Source of the DNA: Fervidobacterium changbaicum
Lineage (GTDB): Bacteria > Thermotogota > Thermotogae > Thermotogales > Fervidobacteriaceae
Assembly: GCF_004117075.1 (NCBI RefSeq)
Contig: NZ_CP026721.1
Coordinates: 1,426,001 to 1,490,000 of the forward strand
Direction of reading: 5' to 3'
Length of the DNA: 64,000 nt
Below are positions 1 to 9,028 of the stretch, in pieces. The position numbers and the translations under genes are program-made. The notes beneath the pieces are model-generated. The model was not told where the DNA came from, searched no databases, and saw nothing but the letters and a program-made list of their open reading frames with translations. Each line of letters opens with the position of its first letter. Position 1 is the stretch's first letter.

Positions 1-423
1 CAGAACTTCTTTCGGATTTAAACCGATATCTTCGATGACTTTTTGCAATCGCTCTTGCCAATCGCTGCGCTTGACATCTGGATAGAATTCCTCCCTAACC
101 ATCTCAAAGACCCTGTCTACCTTGAAAATCGGATTGTACGAGCTAAAAGGATCTTGGAACACCCCCTGCACATGGCGGTAGTATTCCTTTAGGTTTTTGA
201 AGGATGATATGTCAAAAGCATTGTAAAATATCTTTCCAGAAGTTGGTTTGATCAATCTCAATATAAGTTTTCCAATGGTCGTCTTTCCGCTGCCGCTTTC
301 CCCTATAAGGGAGACTATTTCCTGATCTTCTATTTTAAAGCTCACATTGTCAACTGCGTAAAACTTTTCCCTTCCAAATGGACCGATTGGATAGGCTTTC
401 GTCAAATTCACTATCTCAAGCAT
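1..423 (-). CDS. ABC transporter ATP-binding protein, Dpp/Opp type, second ATPase (partial, C-terminus outside window)
   Basis: The reading frame opens with ATG at 423 on the minus strand and runs off the left edge, so about the first 140 residues are visible. The N-terminal half has a Walker A motif (GESGSGKTT) and a Q-loop region (VFQDPFSSYNP), both typical of the DppF/OppF ATPase of peptide and oligosaccharide importers. The start overlaps the last 8 bases of the upstream ATPase gene (ATGCTTGA), which indicates translational coupling in the same operon. The partner ATPase, two permeases and a binding protein lie immediately upstream. It should hydrolyse ATP on the cytoplasmic face to power import. 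The signature motif and C-terminal domain are not in the window. Confidence 0.9.
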   Translation of the reverse strand, partial: MLEIVNLTKAYPIGPFGREKFYAVDNVSFKIEDQEIVSLIGESGSGKTTIGKLILRLIKPTSGKIFYNAFDISSFKNLKEYYRHVQGVFQDPFSSYNPIFKVDRVFEMVREEFYPDVKRSDWQERLQKVIEDIGLNPKEVL

Positions 424-1372
424 TCGTGTTCACCTTCCAGCAGTACGCAACGTGATCTTCTTCTATCTGAACTTTTGGAGGCTCTTCGTCACATTCTTTC
501 CCCCTCAACGGACATCGTTCTTTGAATCGACAACCGGTAGGTGGATTTAAAAGCTGTGGTGGTTGCCCTGCTATACCGGTCAGGAGTTTTTCCGTATAGC
601 GCACTCCCACCTCTGGTAATGAATTCAGAAGCATCCTTGTGTAGGGATGTGCGGGATTTTCGATAAGTTGACGAGTTCTGCCTATTTCAGCTACCTTACC
701 GGCGTACATGACCATTATCCTATCGGCAATTTGGTATAACACCGAGAGGTCATGAGTTATAAATATCATTGATTTGACTATCCCATCGTCTTTAAAACCC
801 TTAATCATAAGACAAACCGCTTTTTGCGTCGACACATCGAGCGCTGAAGTTATTTCATCAGCTATCAGCAAGGATGGATTAAGCAAAGTAGAGATAACCA
901 TAACCACACGTTGTTTCATACCTCCTGAAAGTTCTATTGGATACATTTTCAAAACCTTTTCTGACAAATTGACGTACTTTAGCCTTTCAATTAGCCTATC
1001 CCAAACACTTTCAGGTTCTATACCTTTACTAATTAGAACGTCACTTACGTAAGTTCCAAGCTTTTTGGTAGGATTCAGTGCATCCATTGCGTATTGTGGA
1101 ATTATAGAGATTTTCTTGAACCGAAAGTCGTTCATTTTCTCGAAATCATCTATCGGAAGTTTCTCACCGTCAAGTTGGACGTCCCCACCGAAATAATTCA
1201 ACGGTGGCTTGAGCAATATTAAGCCATTTCCAAGTGTTGATTTCCCGCATCCTGACTCACCTGCAAGACCAAGCAACTCTTCATCCCTTACCTCGAAGCT
1301 CACATCGTCAACAGCTTTAACAAACCCTCTCAATGTCTTGTAGTACAATTTGAGATTATCAACTCTTAGCAT
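416..1372 (-). CDS. ABC transporter ATP-binding protein, DppD/OppD type
   Basis: This 318-residue ATPase is the first of the two nucleotide-binding subunits of the importer. Visible motifs are Walker A GESGCGKST (residues 38-46), the signature LSGGMKQR (148-155), Walker B LLIADE (168-173) and the switch histidine in THDLS (H207). The C-terminal tail has the oligopeptide-transporter extension with CRFKERCP and further cysteines (C281, C287, C294, C311). Some DppD proteins are known to hold a [4Fe-4S] cluster through such cysteines; that it does so here is inference. The gene follows the permeases and overlaps the next ATPase by 8 bases. The upstream ribosome binding site is poor, so translation may depend on coupling. 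The substrate is unknown; in Thermotogales this family imports sugars as well as peptides. Confidence 0.92.
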   Translation of the reverse strand: MLRVDNLKLYYKTLRGFVKAVDDVSFEVRDEELLGLAGESGCGKSTLGNGLILLKPPLNYFGGDVQLDGEKLPIDDFEKMNDFRFKKISIIPQYAMDALNPTKKLGTYVSDVLISKGIEPESVWDRLIERLKYVNLSEKVLKMYPIELSGGMKQRVVMVISTLLNPSLLIADEITSALDVSTQKAVCLMIKGFKDDGIVKSMIFITHDLSVLYQIADRIMVMYAGKVAEIGRTRQLIENPAHPYTRMLLNSLPEVGVRYTEKLLTGIAGQPPQLLNPPTGCRFKERCPLRGKECDEEPPKVQIEEDHVAYCWKVNTNA

Positions 1373-1396
1373 CTACATCACGACCCCTTTAAGCGA

Positions 1397-2239
1397 CTAC
1401 ATCTCTCTAAGTCTTGGATTGAACACTTCATCCAGTCCGGTGTTCATAAAGTACAGAGCACCAACGATCAAGGTTATCACCAATCCGGGAGTTATCGCCC
1501 ACCACCACATACCTAACTGAATAGCATTCCAAAGCACAGCGTTCTGGAGCATCAATCCTATCGAAATACCCTTTGTTGGCCCCAGTCCTATGAAATCAAG
1601 ACCCACAGCGGCAAGTATCGCACCGCCAAATTGAAGTATGAAGACCATAAACACGTACGACATCATGTTGGGCATTATCTCGTAGAGAATGATTTTCAAA
1701 TGACTCCGACCAGTTATCCTGGCAAGGTTCACGTACTCGCGTACCTTTAATGACAAAGTTTGCGCTCTCACGGCTCGGGCGGTCCATGGCCATGCGGTGA
1801 AACCGATGATAACACTTTGGATGAATATACCCCTGTACGGAAGATAGGAAGCAATGATAATCAACAACGCAAGGGTCGGTACAACAAGAAGTATATTAGT
1901 AACCATCATCAGCAACTCATCGATCCAACCACCTTCGTAACCTGCGAAAAATCCTATAATTAAACCAATCAAAGTGGCCAATCCCCCACCAAGAAACCCT
2001 ATGAAGAACGAAGACCTCAGTCCAAAAACCAGCTGCGTGAACACATCTTGCCCAAACGTGGTTGTACCCAACCAGTAATTTCTACTTGGTGGTTGATAGC
2101 CGGGACCTACGTACTCTAACGGATCTTTGTACTTGGAAATGTACGGACCTATTATAGCTAATACAAGAAAGAAGACAACAATGGACAGCCCTATTCTGAG
2201 TTTTTTGTTTCTCAATGCGAAAAACAAAATTTCCCTCAT
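1397..2239 (-). CDS. ABC transporter permease, DppC/OppC type
   Basis: This is an inner-membrane permease of about 280 residues with an N-terminal membrane segment, an extracytoplasmic stretch containing WLGTTTFGQDVF, and further membrane spans. That arrangement is typical of DppC. The cytoplasmic coupling loop has the EAA-like region around ARITGRSHLKII. ATG at 2239 is preferred over the TTG one codon upstream because it sits on the stop codon of the preceding permease (TGATG overlap) with a GGTGGTGAG sequence just upstream. It should pair with the DppB-type permease to form the translocation pore. Confidence 0.9.
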   Translation of the reverse strand: MREILFFALRNKKLRIGLSIVVFFLVLAIIGPYISKYKDPLEYVGPGYQPPSRNYWLGTTTFGQDVFTQLVFGLRSSFFIGFLGGGLATLIGLIIGFFAGYEGGWIDELLMMVTNILLVVPTLALLIIIASYLPYRGIFIQSVIIGFTAWPWTARAVRAQTLSLKVREYVNLARITGRSHLKIILYEIMPNMMSYVFMVFILQFGGAILAAVGLDFIGLGPTKGISIGLMLQNAVLWNAIQLGMWWWAITPGLVITLIVGALYFMNTGLDEVFNPRLREM

Positions 2240-3228
2240 CAAATCTCACCACCGTAAGAAAATCTGACCCGTGGATCGAGCGCCAGGTATACAAGGTCAA
2301 CGGTGAAGTTTGCTACGAGCACTCCGATTATGATGAACAAGAAACAGCCCTGAATTAAAAAATAATCTTGGTTTAGTATCGCCTGAGTTAGTATATATCC
2401 TATCCCTGGATATGAAAAGACAACTTCCGTGGTTACTTGACCAGCGATTACCGTTCCAAGCTGGAGAGCAAGACCAGTAATCTGGGGCAATATAGCGTTC
2501 CTGAATGCGTATTTTCTGATAAGTTTTCTTTTCACACCCAAAGTTTCCAGATACCTTGCGTAGTTACTCTCAAGTTCGTAGATAATCATATTTCTCATAC
2601 CTATTGCCCATCCGCCAAGTTGAATTATAAAAAGCGAAAGGAATGGTAGAATCCAATGTTTCAGAAAATCTCCGACAAAAAGCCAAGACCAGTGTGGTCT
2701 TAGAGCAAAACTGTAAGCTCCGGCTATTGGGAAAATCCTGAGCACAACACCAAGAAAGTATGCAAGCAAGATTCCTATCCAAAGGTACGGTGCTCCGGTT
2801 ATGAAATACATGATAGGTAACATAATAGAATCCAATCTTTTTCGGCGTGCTGCAATGGCACCGAGATTGTTACCAACGAACCAGCTTGCCAGTATGGAAG
2901 GTATCAGTATCCCAAGCGAGTACGGAAGAGCGCTTTTGAGAACATCTACGACAGGTTTTGGGTAAAGATAGATACTTACTCCAAGGTCGCCCTTAAAGAA
3001 TGCGATCCAAAAATTCAGGTACTGCCTCCACATTGGAAGGTCCAAGCCAAATGCTTTTGTGAGATAGCTATAAACGATTTTCGAGGATTCTGGCAAAGTT
3101 GCAAATCTTGAAACTAAAACAAGTATAGGATTCCCAGGCATGAGCCTGGGAATCAACCAATCGATAGTAACAGCGAAGATAAACGTAAGGATATAAACAA
3201 ATATCTTTGTTCTCAGATATTTCTTCAT
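2239..3228 (-). CDS. ABC transporter permease, DppB/OppB type
   Basis: This permease of about 329 residues has a first hydrophobic segment right at the N-terminus (IFVYILTFIFAVTIDWLIP), then RLMPGNPI, which is characteristic of DppB proteins. Several further hydrophobic helices follow, with a coupling loop near YARYLETLGVKRKLI. The ATG at 3228 is chosen over an upstream GTG (3237) because AGGGGTG lies about 7 bases before it. The gene ends in a TGATG overlap with the second permease. Together the two proteins form the membrane channel of the importer. Confidence 0.9.
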   Translation of the reverse strand: MKKYLRTKIFVYILTFIFAVTIDWLIPRLMPGNPILVLVSRFATLPESSKIVYSYLTKAFGLDLPMWRQYLNFWIAFFKGDLGVSIYLYPKPVVDVLKSALPYSLGILIPSILASWFVGNNLGAIAARRKRLDSIMLPIMYFITGAPYLWIGILLAYFLGVVLRIFPIAGAYSFALRPHWSWLFVGDFLKHWILPFLSLFIIQLGGWAIGMRNMIIYELESNYARYLETLGVKRKLIRKYAFRNAILPQITGLALQLGTVIAGQVTTEVVFSYPGIGYILTQAILNQDYFLIQGCFLFIIIGVLVANFTVDLVYLALDPRVRFSYGGEI

Positions 3229-3252
3229 CAAGAGCACCCCTGCATTGTTAGG

Positions 3253-4932
3253 TTATTTACTTGATATGCCTATCAGCATGAGTATTCCTCCGGTCTGCCA
3301 TCTTCCGACCCAGGTAACTGGATAAGCATATGGATTCTTTTCACTTGGCCAATTCTTCCAAACTTGCGTACTTGCCTGGAACCACATACCATTGTACCAT
3401 AGAGGTATCGCCGGCATATCTTTGAGGAAGATCTCAGCTATTTGTTCCACAATACGTTTATTAGCAGCAATATCATCCATTGGTGTCATGTTAAGTTGTG
3501 TGACTAAATCGAAGAGTTTTGGATTGTTGTATCTTCCGAAATTACCGTTGTACATATATTCGTCGATGTTGGAATTAAAGACCCAGTTGAACATCGTCCA
3601 CGGAGAGACGCTCATCTGGGAATTGAAGTTGTTGATCGCCATATCGAATTTTCCGCTTGTTAAGTCTTCCCAGTACTTACTGTAATCGGGGAACTGAGCT
3701 TCTGCATTGATACCGACGGCTCTGAACTGTGAGGCGATAAGCTTAGCGGATTCCATCCAGTCGGTCCATCCGAACGGAACAATTATAGAGACTTTGAATT
3801 TACTTCCGTCCGGTGCTTCTCTGTAGCCATCTTTGTTTACATCCTTGTATCCTGCTTTATCAAGTAATTCTCTTGCTGTCTTCGGGTCATACTTAAATCC
3901 AAGTTGTTTGACAGCATTTTCAGGATAGTACTTCATCCAACCTTTGATTGGGAGGAATCCAACAGGGTTACTTGGCACAACTTGTCCTTCGAATACTGTT
4001 CTGGCAATGACGTTCGGATCAATTGCGAAAGCCAAAGCTCTTCTAAGGTTTGGATCATTTAGGGGCTTCTTTGTTGTGTTGATAAACAAATACGCTGTGT
4101 TGTCGGAAAGCATGTAGGGTTCTTTATCAAACCACGTATGAATTTGAGAATAACTCTTCTTTAATGTTGGGATACCTGGCAGGAAGAAATTGGAAATGTC
4201 GAGTTCACCTTTGAGTATCATTCCGACTGCCACGTTGTTGCTGAGCACTCTTAAGTATACAATCCTCTTTGGCTTTGGCTGTCCGAAAACCTTGTTTCCC
4301 CACCAGCTATCGTTTCTCAGGTAAATCATACGATCATCTGAGTATGTTTCGGCCATGTAAGGTCCTGTTCCAATTGGCTTCTCATTTGCGCCGGAAAGAA
4401 TTTCATCTTTTGACCTTTTCGACCAGATGTGCTGTGGTATAATCGGTAACTGGTAAAGTTGGTAGTTCCATTCGTGATACCTTGGAACTGTGAAAGTAAA
4501 AACAACCGTATAATCGTCCGGAGTTTCTACCTTTGCAATCCAGTTCCACAAATAGCTGTAGGAAATTTCGGGGATTTGTTTTGCAAGTTCCAGTGTGAAT
4601 TTCACGTCTTTTGATGTAAACGGAGTACCATCGTGCCAAGTTACACCCTTTCTCAGCTTAATTTCAAAGGCGTTCTTTTGAAGCCATCTTCCACTTTCGG
4701 CAAGCCACGGTATGAGTTCGTCTTTGAGAGGATCGTAACCATACAACGTTTCGTAAATCAATCCTACAGTCCCAGTTACTGCGTTCCATGGTGTGATCGG
4801 GTTCCAGTTGGATGGTGGAGACCACATACCACCACCTGCGTACAACGTTTCATCGCGTTTGTAGACAACATCAGCAAATAAAGCTGTTGTAAGAAAAACC
4901 GCCAGAAACACCAGCAGGAAAAACCTTCTCAT
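3253..4932 (-). CDS. extracellular solute-binding protein, family 5 (Dpp/Opp type)
   Basis: This 559-residue secreted binding protein is the first gene of the importer operon. The N-terminus is a signal peptide (MRRFFLLVFLAVFLTTALFA, then DVVYKRDE) without a lipobox cysteine. The body shows SBP_bac_5 features, such as LAESGRWL, LRKGVTWHDGTPFTSKDVKFT and RRALAFAIDP. Family members bind oligopeptides or, in Thermotogales, oligosaccharides; the substrate cannot be decided from sequence alone. ATG at 4932 is supported by AGGAGGGG 6-7 bases upstream. The operon continues with permeases and ATPases at short spacing. Overlapping palindromes 60-95 bases upstream suggest control by a repressor or activator. 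Confidence 0.93.
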   Translation of the reverse strand: MRRFFLLVFLAVFLTTALFADVVYKRDETLYAGGGMWSPPSNWNPITPWNAVTGTVGLIYETLYGYDPLKDELIPWLAESGRWLQKNAFEIKLRKGVTWHDGTPFTSKDVKFTLELAKQIPEISYSYLWNWIAKVETPDDYTVVFTFTVPRYHEWNYQLYQLPIIPQHIWSKRSKDEILSGANEKPIGTGPYMAETYSDDRMIYLRNDSWWGNKVFGQPKPKRIVYLRVLSNNVAVGMILKGELDISNFFLPGIPTLKKSYSQIHTWFDKEPYMLSDNTAYLFINTTKKPLNDPNLRRALAFAIDPNVIARTVFEGQVVPSNPVGFLPIKGWMKYYPENAVKQLGFKYDPKTARELLDKAGYKDVNKDGYREAPDGSKFKVSIIVPFGWTDWMESAKLIASQFRAVGINAEAQFPDYSKYWEDLTSGKFDMAINNFNSQMSVSPWTMFNWVFNSNIDEYMYNGNFGRYNNPKLFDLVTQLNMTPMDDIAANKRIVEQIAEIFLKDMPAIPLWYNGMWFQASTQVWKNWPSEKNPYAYPVTWVGRWQTGGILMLIGISSK

Positions 4933-4990
4933 AACGACCCCTCCTACCTAAGTGATTTGCCCATCAGGGCGGGCTTATGATTCGTTCGTA

Positions 4991-5027
4991 TTTTAGCTAT
5001 GTAAATATTTACAGTCATAACTGTAAT
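4991..5027 (-). promoter_or_regulatory. putative operator/promoter region of the ABC importer operon
   Basis: Upstream of the binding-protein gene, two palindromes overlap: a perfect 14-base palindrome TGTAAATATTTACA (5001-5014) and the dyad TTACAGT-N4-ACTGTAA (5010-5027). On the minus strand a TAAAAT box (4991-4996) lies just downstream of them, so the dyads fall where a -35 or spacer would be. This is the expected place for an operator. The palindromes are seen directly; the regulator and the exact promoter are inferred. Confidence 0.5.
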
Positions 5028-5245
5028 AACCAATCAAATTTTGGCTTTGTGAAAAAAGAATTAAAAAGTCATTCTGAAATAAATTTTTGCTGAAAATATT
5101 CGCATTTTCATTCCAGAAGTTTTCGGTTAAGAAATCAATAGTTGCTTCTTGAAGATGCGAAAGCATGAAAAATAGAGATTTAAGCGAACAGCCCTCATTA
5201 AATTCAAGTCTCTCGAGTCAAAAATTGAAAATCTTCAAAAAAGTA

Positions 5246-5276
5246 TTGCAAAATTTGAAGAACTTGGTGGTATAAT
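5246..5276 (+). promoter_or_regulatory. sigma-A-type promoter with extended -10 for the 5355 gene
   Basis: TTGCAA (5246-5251) is followed after 19 bases by TATAAT (5271-5276), which is preceded directly by TGG, making an extended -10. Start sites just downstream would give a leader of about 70 bases ending in the ribosome binding site GGGGGGAG at about 5343-5350. Confidence 0.7.
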
Positions 5277-5354
5277 ATAGCTGGTGTTAACATACAGGTA
5301 ATCCAAAAATCTGTTAAATCGCGATTTCAATCACAACCAAAGGGGGGAGATTTC

Positions 5355-8300
5355 ATGAGGAAAGTATTCCTATGGTTTTTTGTTCTTCTCGCACTTGTAT
5401 CTACTATAGCGTTTTCGCAAGTGACACAAACAACGCCTTTAGCAAGGTTGTATTACGAGCTGAAAGCACTTCTTGAAAACCCGAACGTTGACCTCAAAGA
5501 AGCACTCGACACGTTACTTCAAAAGTACGCTCCCATCGTTGAACCAATCTTACCTCCAGGTGAATACGAAGAGTACAGCCTTGGACTTTCAGAACTCGAC
5601 AAGGCACTATTAGAAAACGGTATTTGGATTACGAGAGCTACTGTCGAAATATTCAATCAGGAAGTTGTAGAAGGTCCGTTCCTTTTGAACTACGATAGAG
5701 AAACTGGTCAGGCAACCGGACTAATTACGAAGCTCAAAGCAGGTAAATACAACGTAATCGTCAAAGTCCTCGGTTTAATCGACAAAAAGGACGAAAGAGT
5801 GGTTGCATACGGTCGAAGAGACGGAGTAGAAGTTGTGAGAGATAGGATATCTCTCGCAAACATTCCATTAACGGTTTTAATAGGTTCCGGTGGAGTGCTC
5901 ATCAACGCGTTGATCGATTTCCAAAATACTGAGTTTGTGCCTGGAGAATTCGAAGGAATTGAACCACTAGACGGTGCTACTGACGTGCTTCCAACAGTTA
6001 CTTTGGAATGGCAATCGAAACGCGCAAAAATGTACGACATTTACTTTGGAGAAGAAGGTAACCTACAACTGTTGGAAAAGAACTACTTTGATAACAAATA
6101 CGAAGTCAAAGGTTTGAAACCTTCAACAACATATGAATGGAAAATAGTTGCCAGAAATGCTTTCGGAGAAACAGAAAGCAAAGTCTTTAAGTTCAGAATA
6201 GGCGATGCTCCAACTGTTCCAGATAACCCCGTTCCGTACGACGGTGCACAGAAGGTATGGATTGAGCCTCGTCTGATGTGGCAATCAGAAAGAGCTTCGA
6301 GTTTCGATTTGTACCTTGGAAAATCTCCTGATGAATTACAACTTGTTGCAACCGTTGATGAACCGGAATATGACACCAAAAAGCTTGATCTCGGAACGGC
6401 TTACTATTGGAAAGTTGTTGCGAAAAACGCGTATGGTGAGACCGAAGGACCTGTTTGGATCTTCTCAACCGGTGATGTTCCAACCAAACCAGAACTAATT
6501 GAACCAAAAGGTGAAAAAGTTTGGGTACAGCCAACATTTAAGTGGATAAGCGAGGATGCGAACGAATATGAATTGTACCTCGGAACAGATGCGAGTAGCT
6601 TAGAGCTTATAGCTACAACCACGGAACTCGAATTCACATTGCCATATGAACTTGAAATGGACACTGCATTTGTTTGGAAAGTAGTTGCCAAGAATGATTT
6701 TGGCTCAAGTGAAAGCGAAATGGAAACATTCAAAACTGGTAAGGCTCCAGTCTTCTTGAACATTTTGAGCCCGGCTGATGGTGAAGAAGATGTCTGGAAA
6801 GATCCAGAACTTGCATGGGAATTCGACTGCGCAGATACCTACGATGTGTACCTTGGAAAATCCAAAGAAGACTTAGAACTTATTGCGGAAGATATTAAAG
6901 ATAGCAAATTGGTTGTGAACGACCTTGAACTTGGTACAACGTACTATTGGAAAGTTGTTGGAAAGAATAGATTTGGCGAGGCCGAAAGCCCAATTGTCAA
7001 ATTCACCGTTGGAAATGTTCCAGCACAGCCGTTTAATCCTTATCCTGAAGACGGTGCAGTTGATCAATTCAACAACCTGGTGCTCAGATGGGAAAGTGCA
7101 AAAGCGGATTCGTATGATCTATACATAGGGTTCTCACCAGACAAGCTCGAATTGTTTGCTTCAGACATGTTAGAAAGCGCAGTGGAAGTTACAGACTTAC
7201 TATTTGGTACAACGTATTATTGGAAAGTTGTTGCAAAGAACAGATTTGGAAGCACAGAAGGACCTGTTTGGAAATTCACAACAGGTCAAGTACCAGAACA
7301 ACCGAGAGCAGTTTATCCAGAAAATGGTGCAACAGAAGTTCCAGTTGATGTAACATTAAAGTGGGAAAGTGGAAGGGCTGAAGAATTTGATCTCTACTTT
7401 GGAACGGTATCGCTGGAATTAATTGCTCAACTCAAGGAAGCACAGGCAGAATACGAACTTCCAACACTTCACTTTGGAACGGAGTACAAATGGAAGGTCA
7501 TAGCCAGAAACAAATTCGGAGAAGTTGAAAGCGAAGTATTCTCATTCAGGACGAAACTCCCGACAATTCAAAAACAAACTTTGCTCGGTCACTCAGGTCA
7601 AGATACAGCAAGAAAAGTTGTCAAGACAAGCGATGGCGGTTACATACTTGTTGCAAGCACACAATCGAGCAAACTCGAAGGTTTCAAAGGTGAGTCTGAT
7701 ATACTCGTTATAAAGCTGAACAAAGAACTTGAAATTCAGTGGATGAAACTACTTGGTGGTACTGGCTGGGATGAAGCTGCGGATGTCAAAGAGGTAGCAG
7801 ACGGATATGTTGTGCTTGGGTACACATTGTCGAAAGAAGTTGATGGTCAAGTTAACAAAGGTGGATGGGAATACCTGCTTGCCAAACTTGATAAAGAAGG
7901 AAATACTAAATGGCTAAAACTCTACGGTGGAACGGGTAACGACATACCATCCAAAGTCATCGTAACATCCGACGGCGGTTTCTTAATCGTTGGTACAACC
8001 AACTCAGTCAACGGTGATACTCGCGGAAACATCGGAACATGGGACAGCTGGCTACTCAAACTTGATTCACAAGGAAACATCGTTGCAAGTAAGACATTCG
8101 GCGGTTTGGATAGAGATAAGGCTATAGATGTAATTGAACTCGAAGACGGTTACCTTGTTGCAAACGTTACATACTCGCTTGAAGGCAACATTCCATACAA
8201 CCATGGAACATCTGACATCTGGATATTCAAAGTGAGCAAAGACTTGAGCACAATAAGCATAAATGTTGCAATTGGAGGAACAGATCAAGACGAGGTCTCG

Positions 8301-8756
8301 AGAATAATCAAAACAAGGGATGGTAACTTCTTAATTGTAGGTTACACAACATCTGTTGATGGAGACGTTCAACAAAACGCTGGCTACTGGGATGTACTTG
8401 TTGCGAAGATTAACCCAGAAGGTAAAATCCTGTGGCTCAAGACGTTTGGTGGTGCTGAAGAAGACATCGCTTACGCTGGTGCGGAATTCGTAGATGGAGG
8501 CTTTGCAATTGTTGGATACACGTTCTCAAAAGTCGATGGTCAAAAAGGTGCCGCAGACGTTTGGTTGATTGATATTGATAACGATGGCAACCTAAGATGG
8601 TCAAAGACATACGGTGGAAGCTTGGCAGATTACGGATATGACGTATTTATCGAAGAAGACGGCACAATACTCGTAGTTGGCACCTCGTTCTCCAGGAATG
8701 GGGATCTTGGAATCAACCTTGGTGGTAGCGATATTTGGCTGTTTAAAGTAAAATAA
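5355..8756 (+). CDS. large secreted protein with six Fn3-like repeats and a seven-repeat beta-propeller
   Basis: This 1133-residue protein begins with a signal peptide (about residues 1-21, ending STIAFSQ). After a region of about 180 residues of unknown fold come six repeats of about 90 residues. Each has a W-x-S core, a D-[IL]-Y-[FL]-G motif, a W-K-[VI]-[VA] strand and a closing [RK]-N-x-[FY]-G-x-x-E-[GS] motif, as in fibronectin type III modules. The C-terminal third has seven repeats of about 55 residues with GG-x-x-x-D near the start, DGG[YF] or similar, and a D/N-x-x-G-[NKE] turn before W. That looks like a seven-bladed propeller. No membrane anchor is visible, so the protein is likely periplasmic or on the outer toga. 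The function is unknown; adhesion or polysaccharide binding are guesses. It is monocistronic, with its own promoter and terminator. A second propeller with the same blade signature is encoded at 43022-44476. Confidence 0.85.
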   Translation: MRKVFLWFFVLLALVSTIAFSQVTQTTPLARLYYELKALLENPNVDLKEALDTLLQKYAPIVEPILPPGEYEEYSLGLSELDKALLENGIWITRATVEIFNQEVVEGPFLLNYDRETGQATGLITKLKAGKYNVIVKVLGLIDKKDERVVAYGRRDGVEVVRDRISLANIPLTVLIGSGGVLINALIDFQNTEFVPGEFEGIEPLDGATDVLPTVTLEWQSKRAKMYDIYFGEEGNLQLLEKNYFDNKYEVKGLKPSTTYEWKIVARNAFGETESKVFKFRIGDAPTVPDNPVPYDGAQKVWIEPRLMWQSERASSFDLYLGKSPDELQLVATVDEPEYDTKKLDLGTAYYWKVVAKNAYGETEGPVWIFSTGDVPTKPELIEPKGEKVWVQPTFKWISEDANEYELYLGTDASSLELIATTTELEFTLPYELEMDTAFVWKVVAKNDFGSSESEMETFKTGKAPVFLNILSPADGEEDVWKDPELAWEFDCADTYDVYLGKSKEDLELIAEDIKDSKLVVNDLELGTTYYWKVVGKNRFGEAESPIVKFTVGNVPAQPFNPYPEDGAVDQFNNLVLRWESAKADSYDLYIGFSPDKLELFASDMLESAVEVTDLLFGTTYYWKVVAKNRFGSTEGPVWKFTTGQVPEQPRAVYPENGATEVPVDVTLKWESGRAEEFDLYFGTVSLELIAQLKEAQAEYELPTLHFGTEYKWKVIARNKFGEVESEVFSFRTKLPTIQKQTLLGHSGQDTARKVVKTSDGGYILVASTQSSKLEGFKGESDILVIKLNKELEIQWMKLLGGTGWDEAADVKEVADGYVVLGYTLSKEVDGQVNKGGWEYLLAKLDKEGNTKWLKLYGGTGNDIPSKVIVTSDGGFLIVGTTNSVNGDTRGNIGTWDSWLLKLDSQGNIVASKTFGGLDRDKAIDVIELEDGYLVANVTYSLEGNIPYNHGTSDIWIFKVSKDLSTISINVAIGGTDQDEVSRIIKTRDGNFLIVGYTTSVDGDVQQNAGYWDVLVAKINPEGKILWLKTFGGAEEDIAYAGAEFVDGGFAIVGYTFSKVDGQKGAADVWLIDIDNDGNLRWSKTYGGSLADYGYDVFIEEDGTILVVGTSFSRNGDLGINLGGSDIWLFKVK

Positions 8757-8770
8757 GTAATCTTAATAGC

Positions 8771-8800
8771 AATCGGCGCTCGAAAGGGCGCCGATTTTTT
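8771..8800 (+). terminator. rho-independent terminator
   Basis: The arms AATCGGCGC (8771-8779) and GCGCCGATT (8788-8796) form a perfect 9-base stem with an 8-base loop, followed by a T run to 8800. It closes the 5355-8756 gene. Confidence 0.9.
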
Positions 8801-8823
8801 CTATAGCAAACTCAAAATCTATC

Positions 8824-8852
8824 TTGAAAAATTCCTGTATCAATGATAAAAT
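8824..8852 (+). promoter_or_regulatory. promoter of tRNA-Leu
   Basis: TTGAAA (8824-8829), a 17-base spacer and TAAAAT (8847-8852) with TGA directly before it (extended -10) lie 22 bases upstream of the mature tRNA 5' end. Confidence 0.75.
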
Positions 8853-8873
8853 AACATACGCCCAAAGCGAAGT

Positions 8874-8962
8874 GCCGAGGTGGCGGAATTGGCAGACGCG
8901 GTTGACTCAAAATCAACAGGGGTTCAAACCCCGTGCGGGTTCAAGTCCCGCCCTCGGCACCA
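8874..8962 (+). tRNA. tRNA-Leu, anticodon CAA
   Basis: The sequence folds as a class II tRNA of 89 bases including the encoded CCA. The acceptor stem GCCGAGG (8874-8880) pairs with CCTCGGC (8952-8958), followed by discriminator A and CCA. The anticodon stem is GTTGA/TCAAC with loop CTCAAAA, giving anticodon CAA, which reads the leucine codon UUG. The long variable arm (GGGGTT...AACCCC) and the GGTTCAAGTC T loop fit leucine. It has its own promoter and terminator. Confidence 0.97.
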
Positions 8963-8974
8963 AAAATAAAAAAT

Positions 8975-9005
8975 AAAAAGCGGTGGAGCAATCCACCGCT
9001 TTTTT
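8975..9005. terminator. bidirectional terminator between tRNA-Leu and the flagellin gene
   Basis: A stem of GCGGTGG/CCACCGC, extended by AAAAA on the left and TTTTT on the right, with a 6-base loop. The A run on one side and T run on the other make it active on both strands. It serves the tRNA (plus) and the convergent flagellin gene (minus). Confidence 0.88.
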
Positions 9006-9028
9006 CTTGTTTCTGGTCGGAGTTATGG

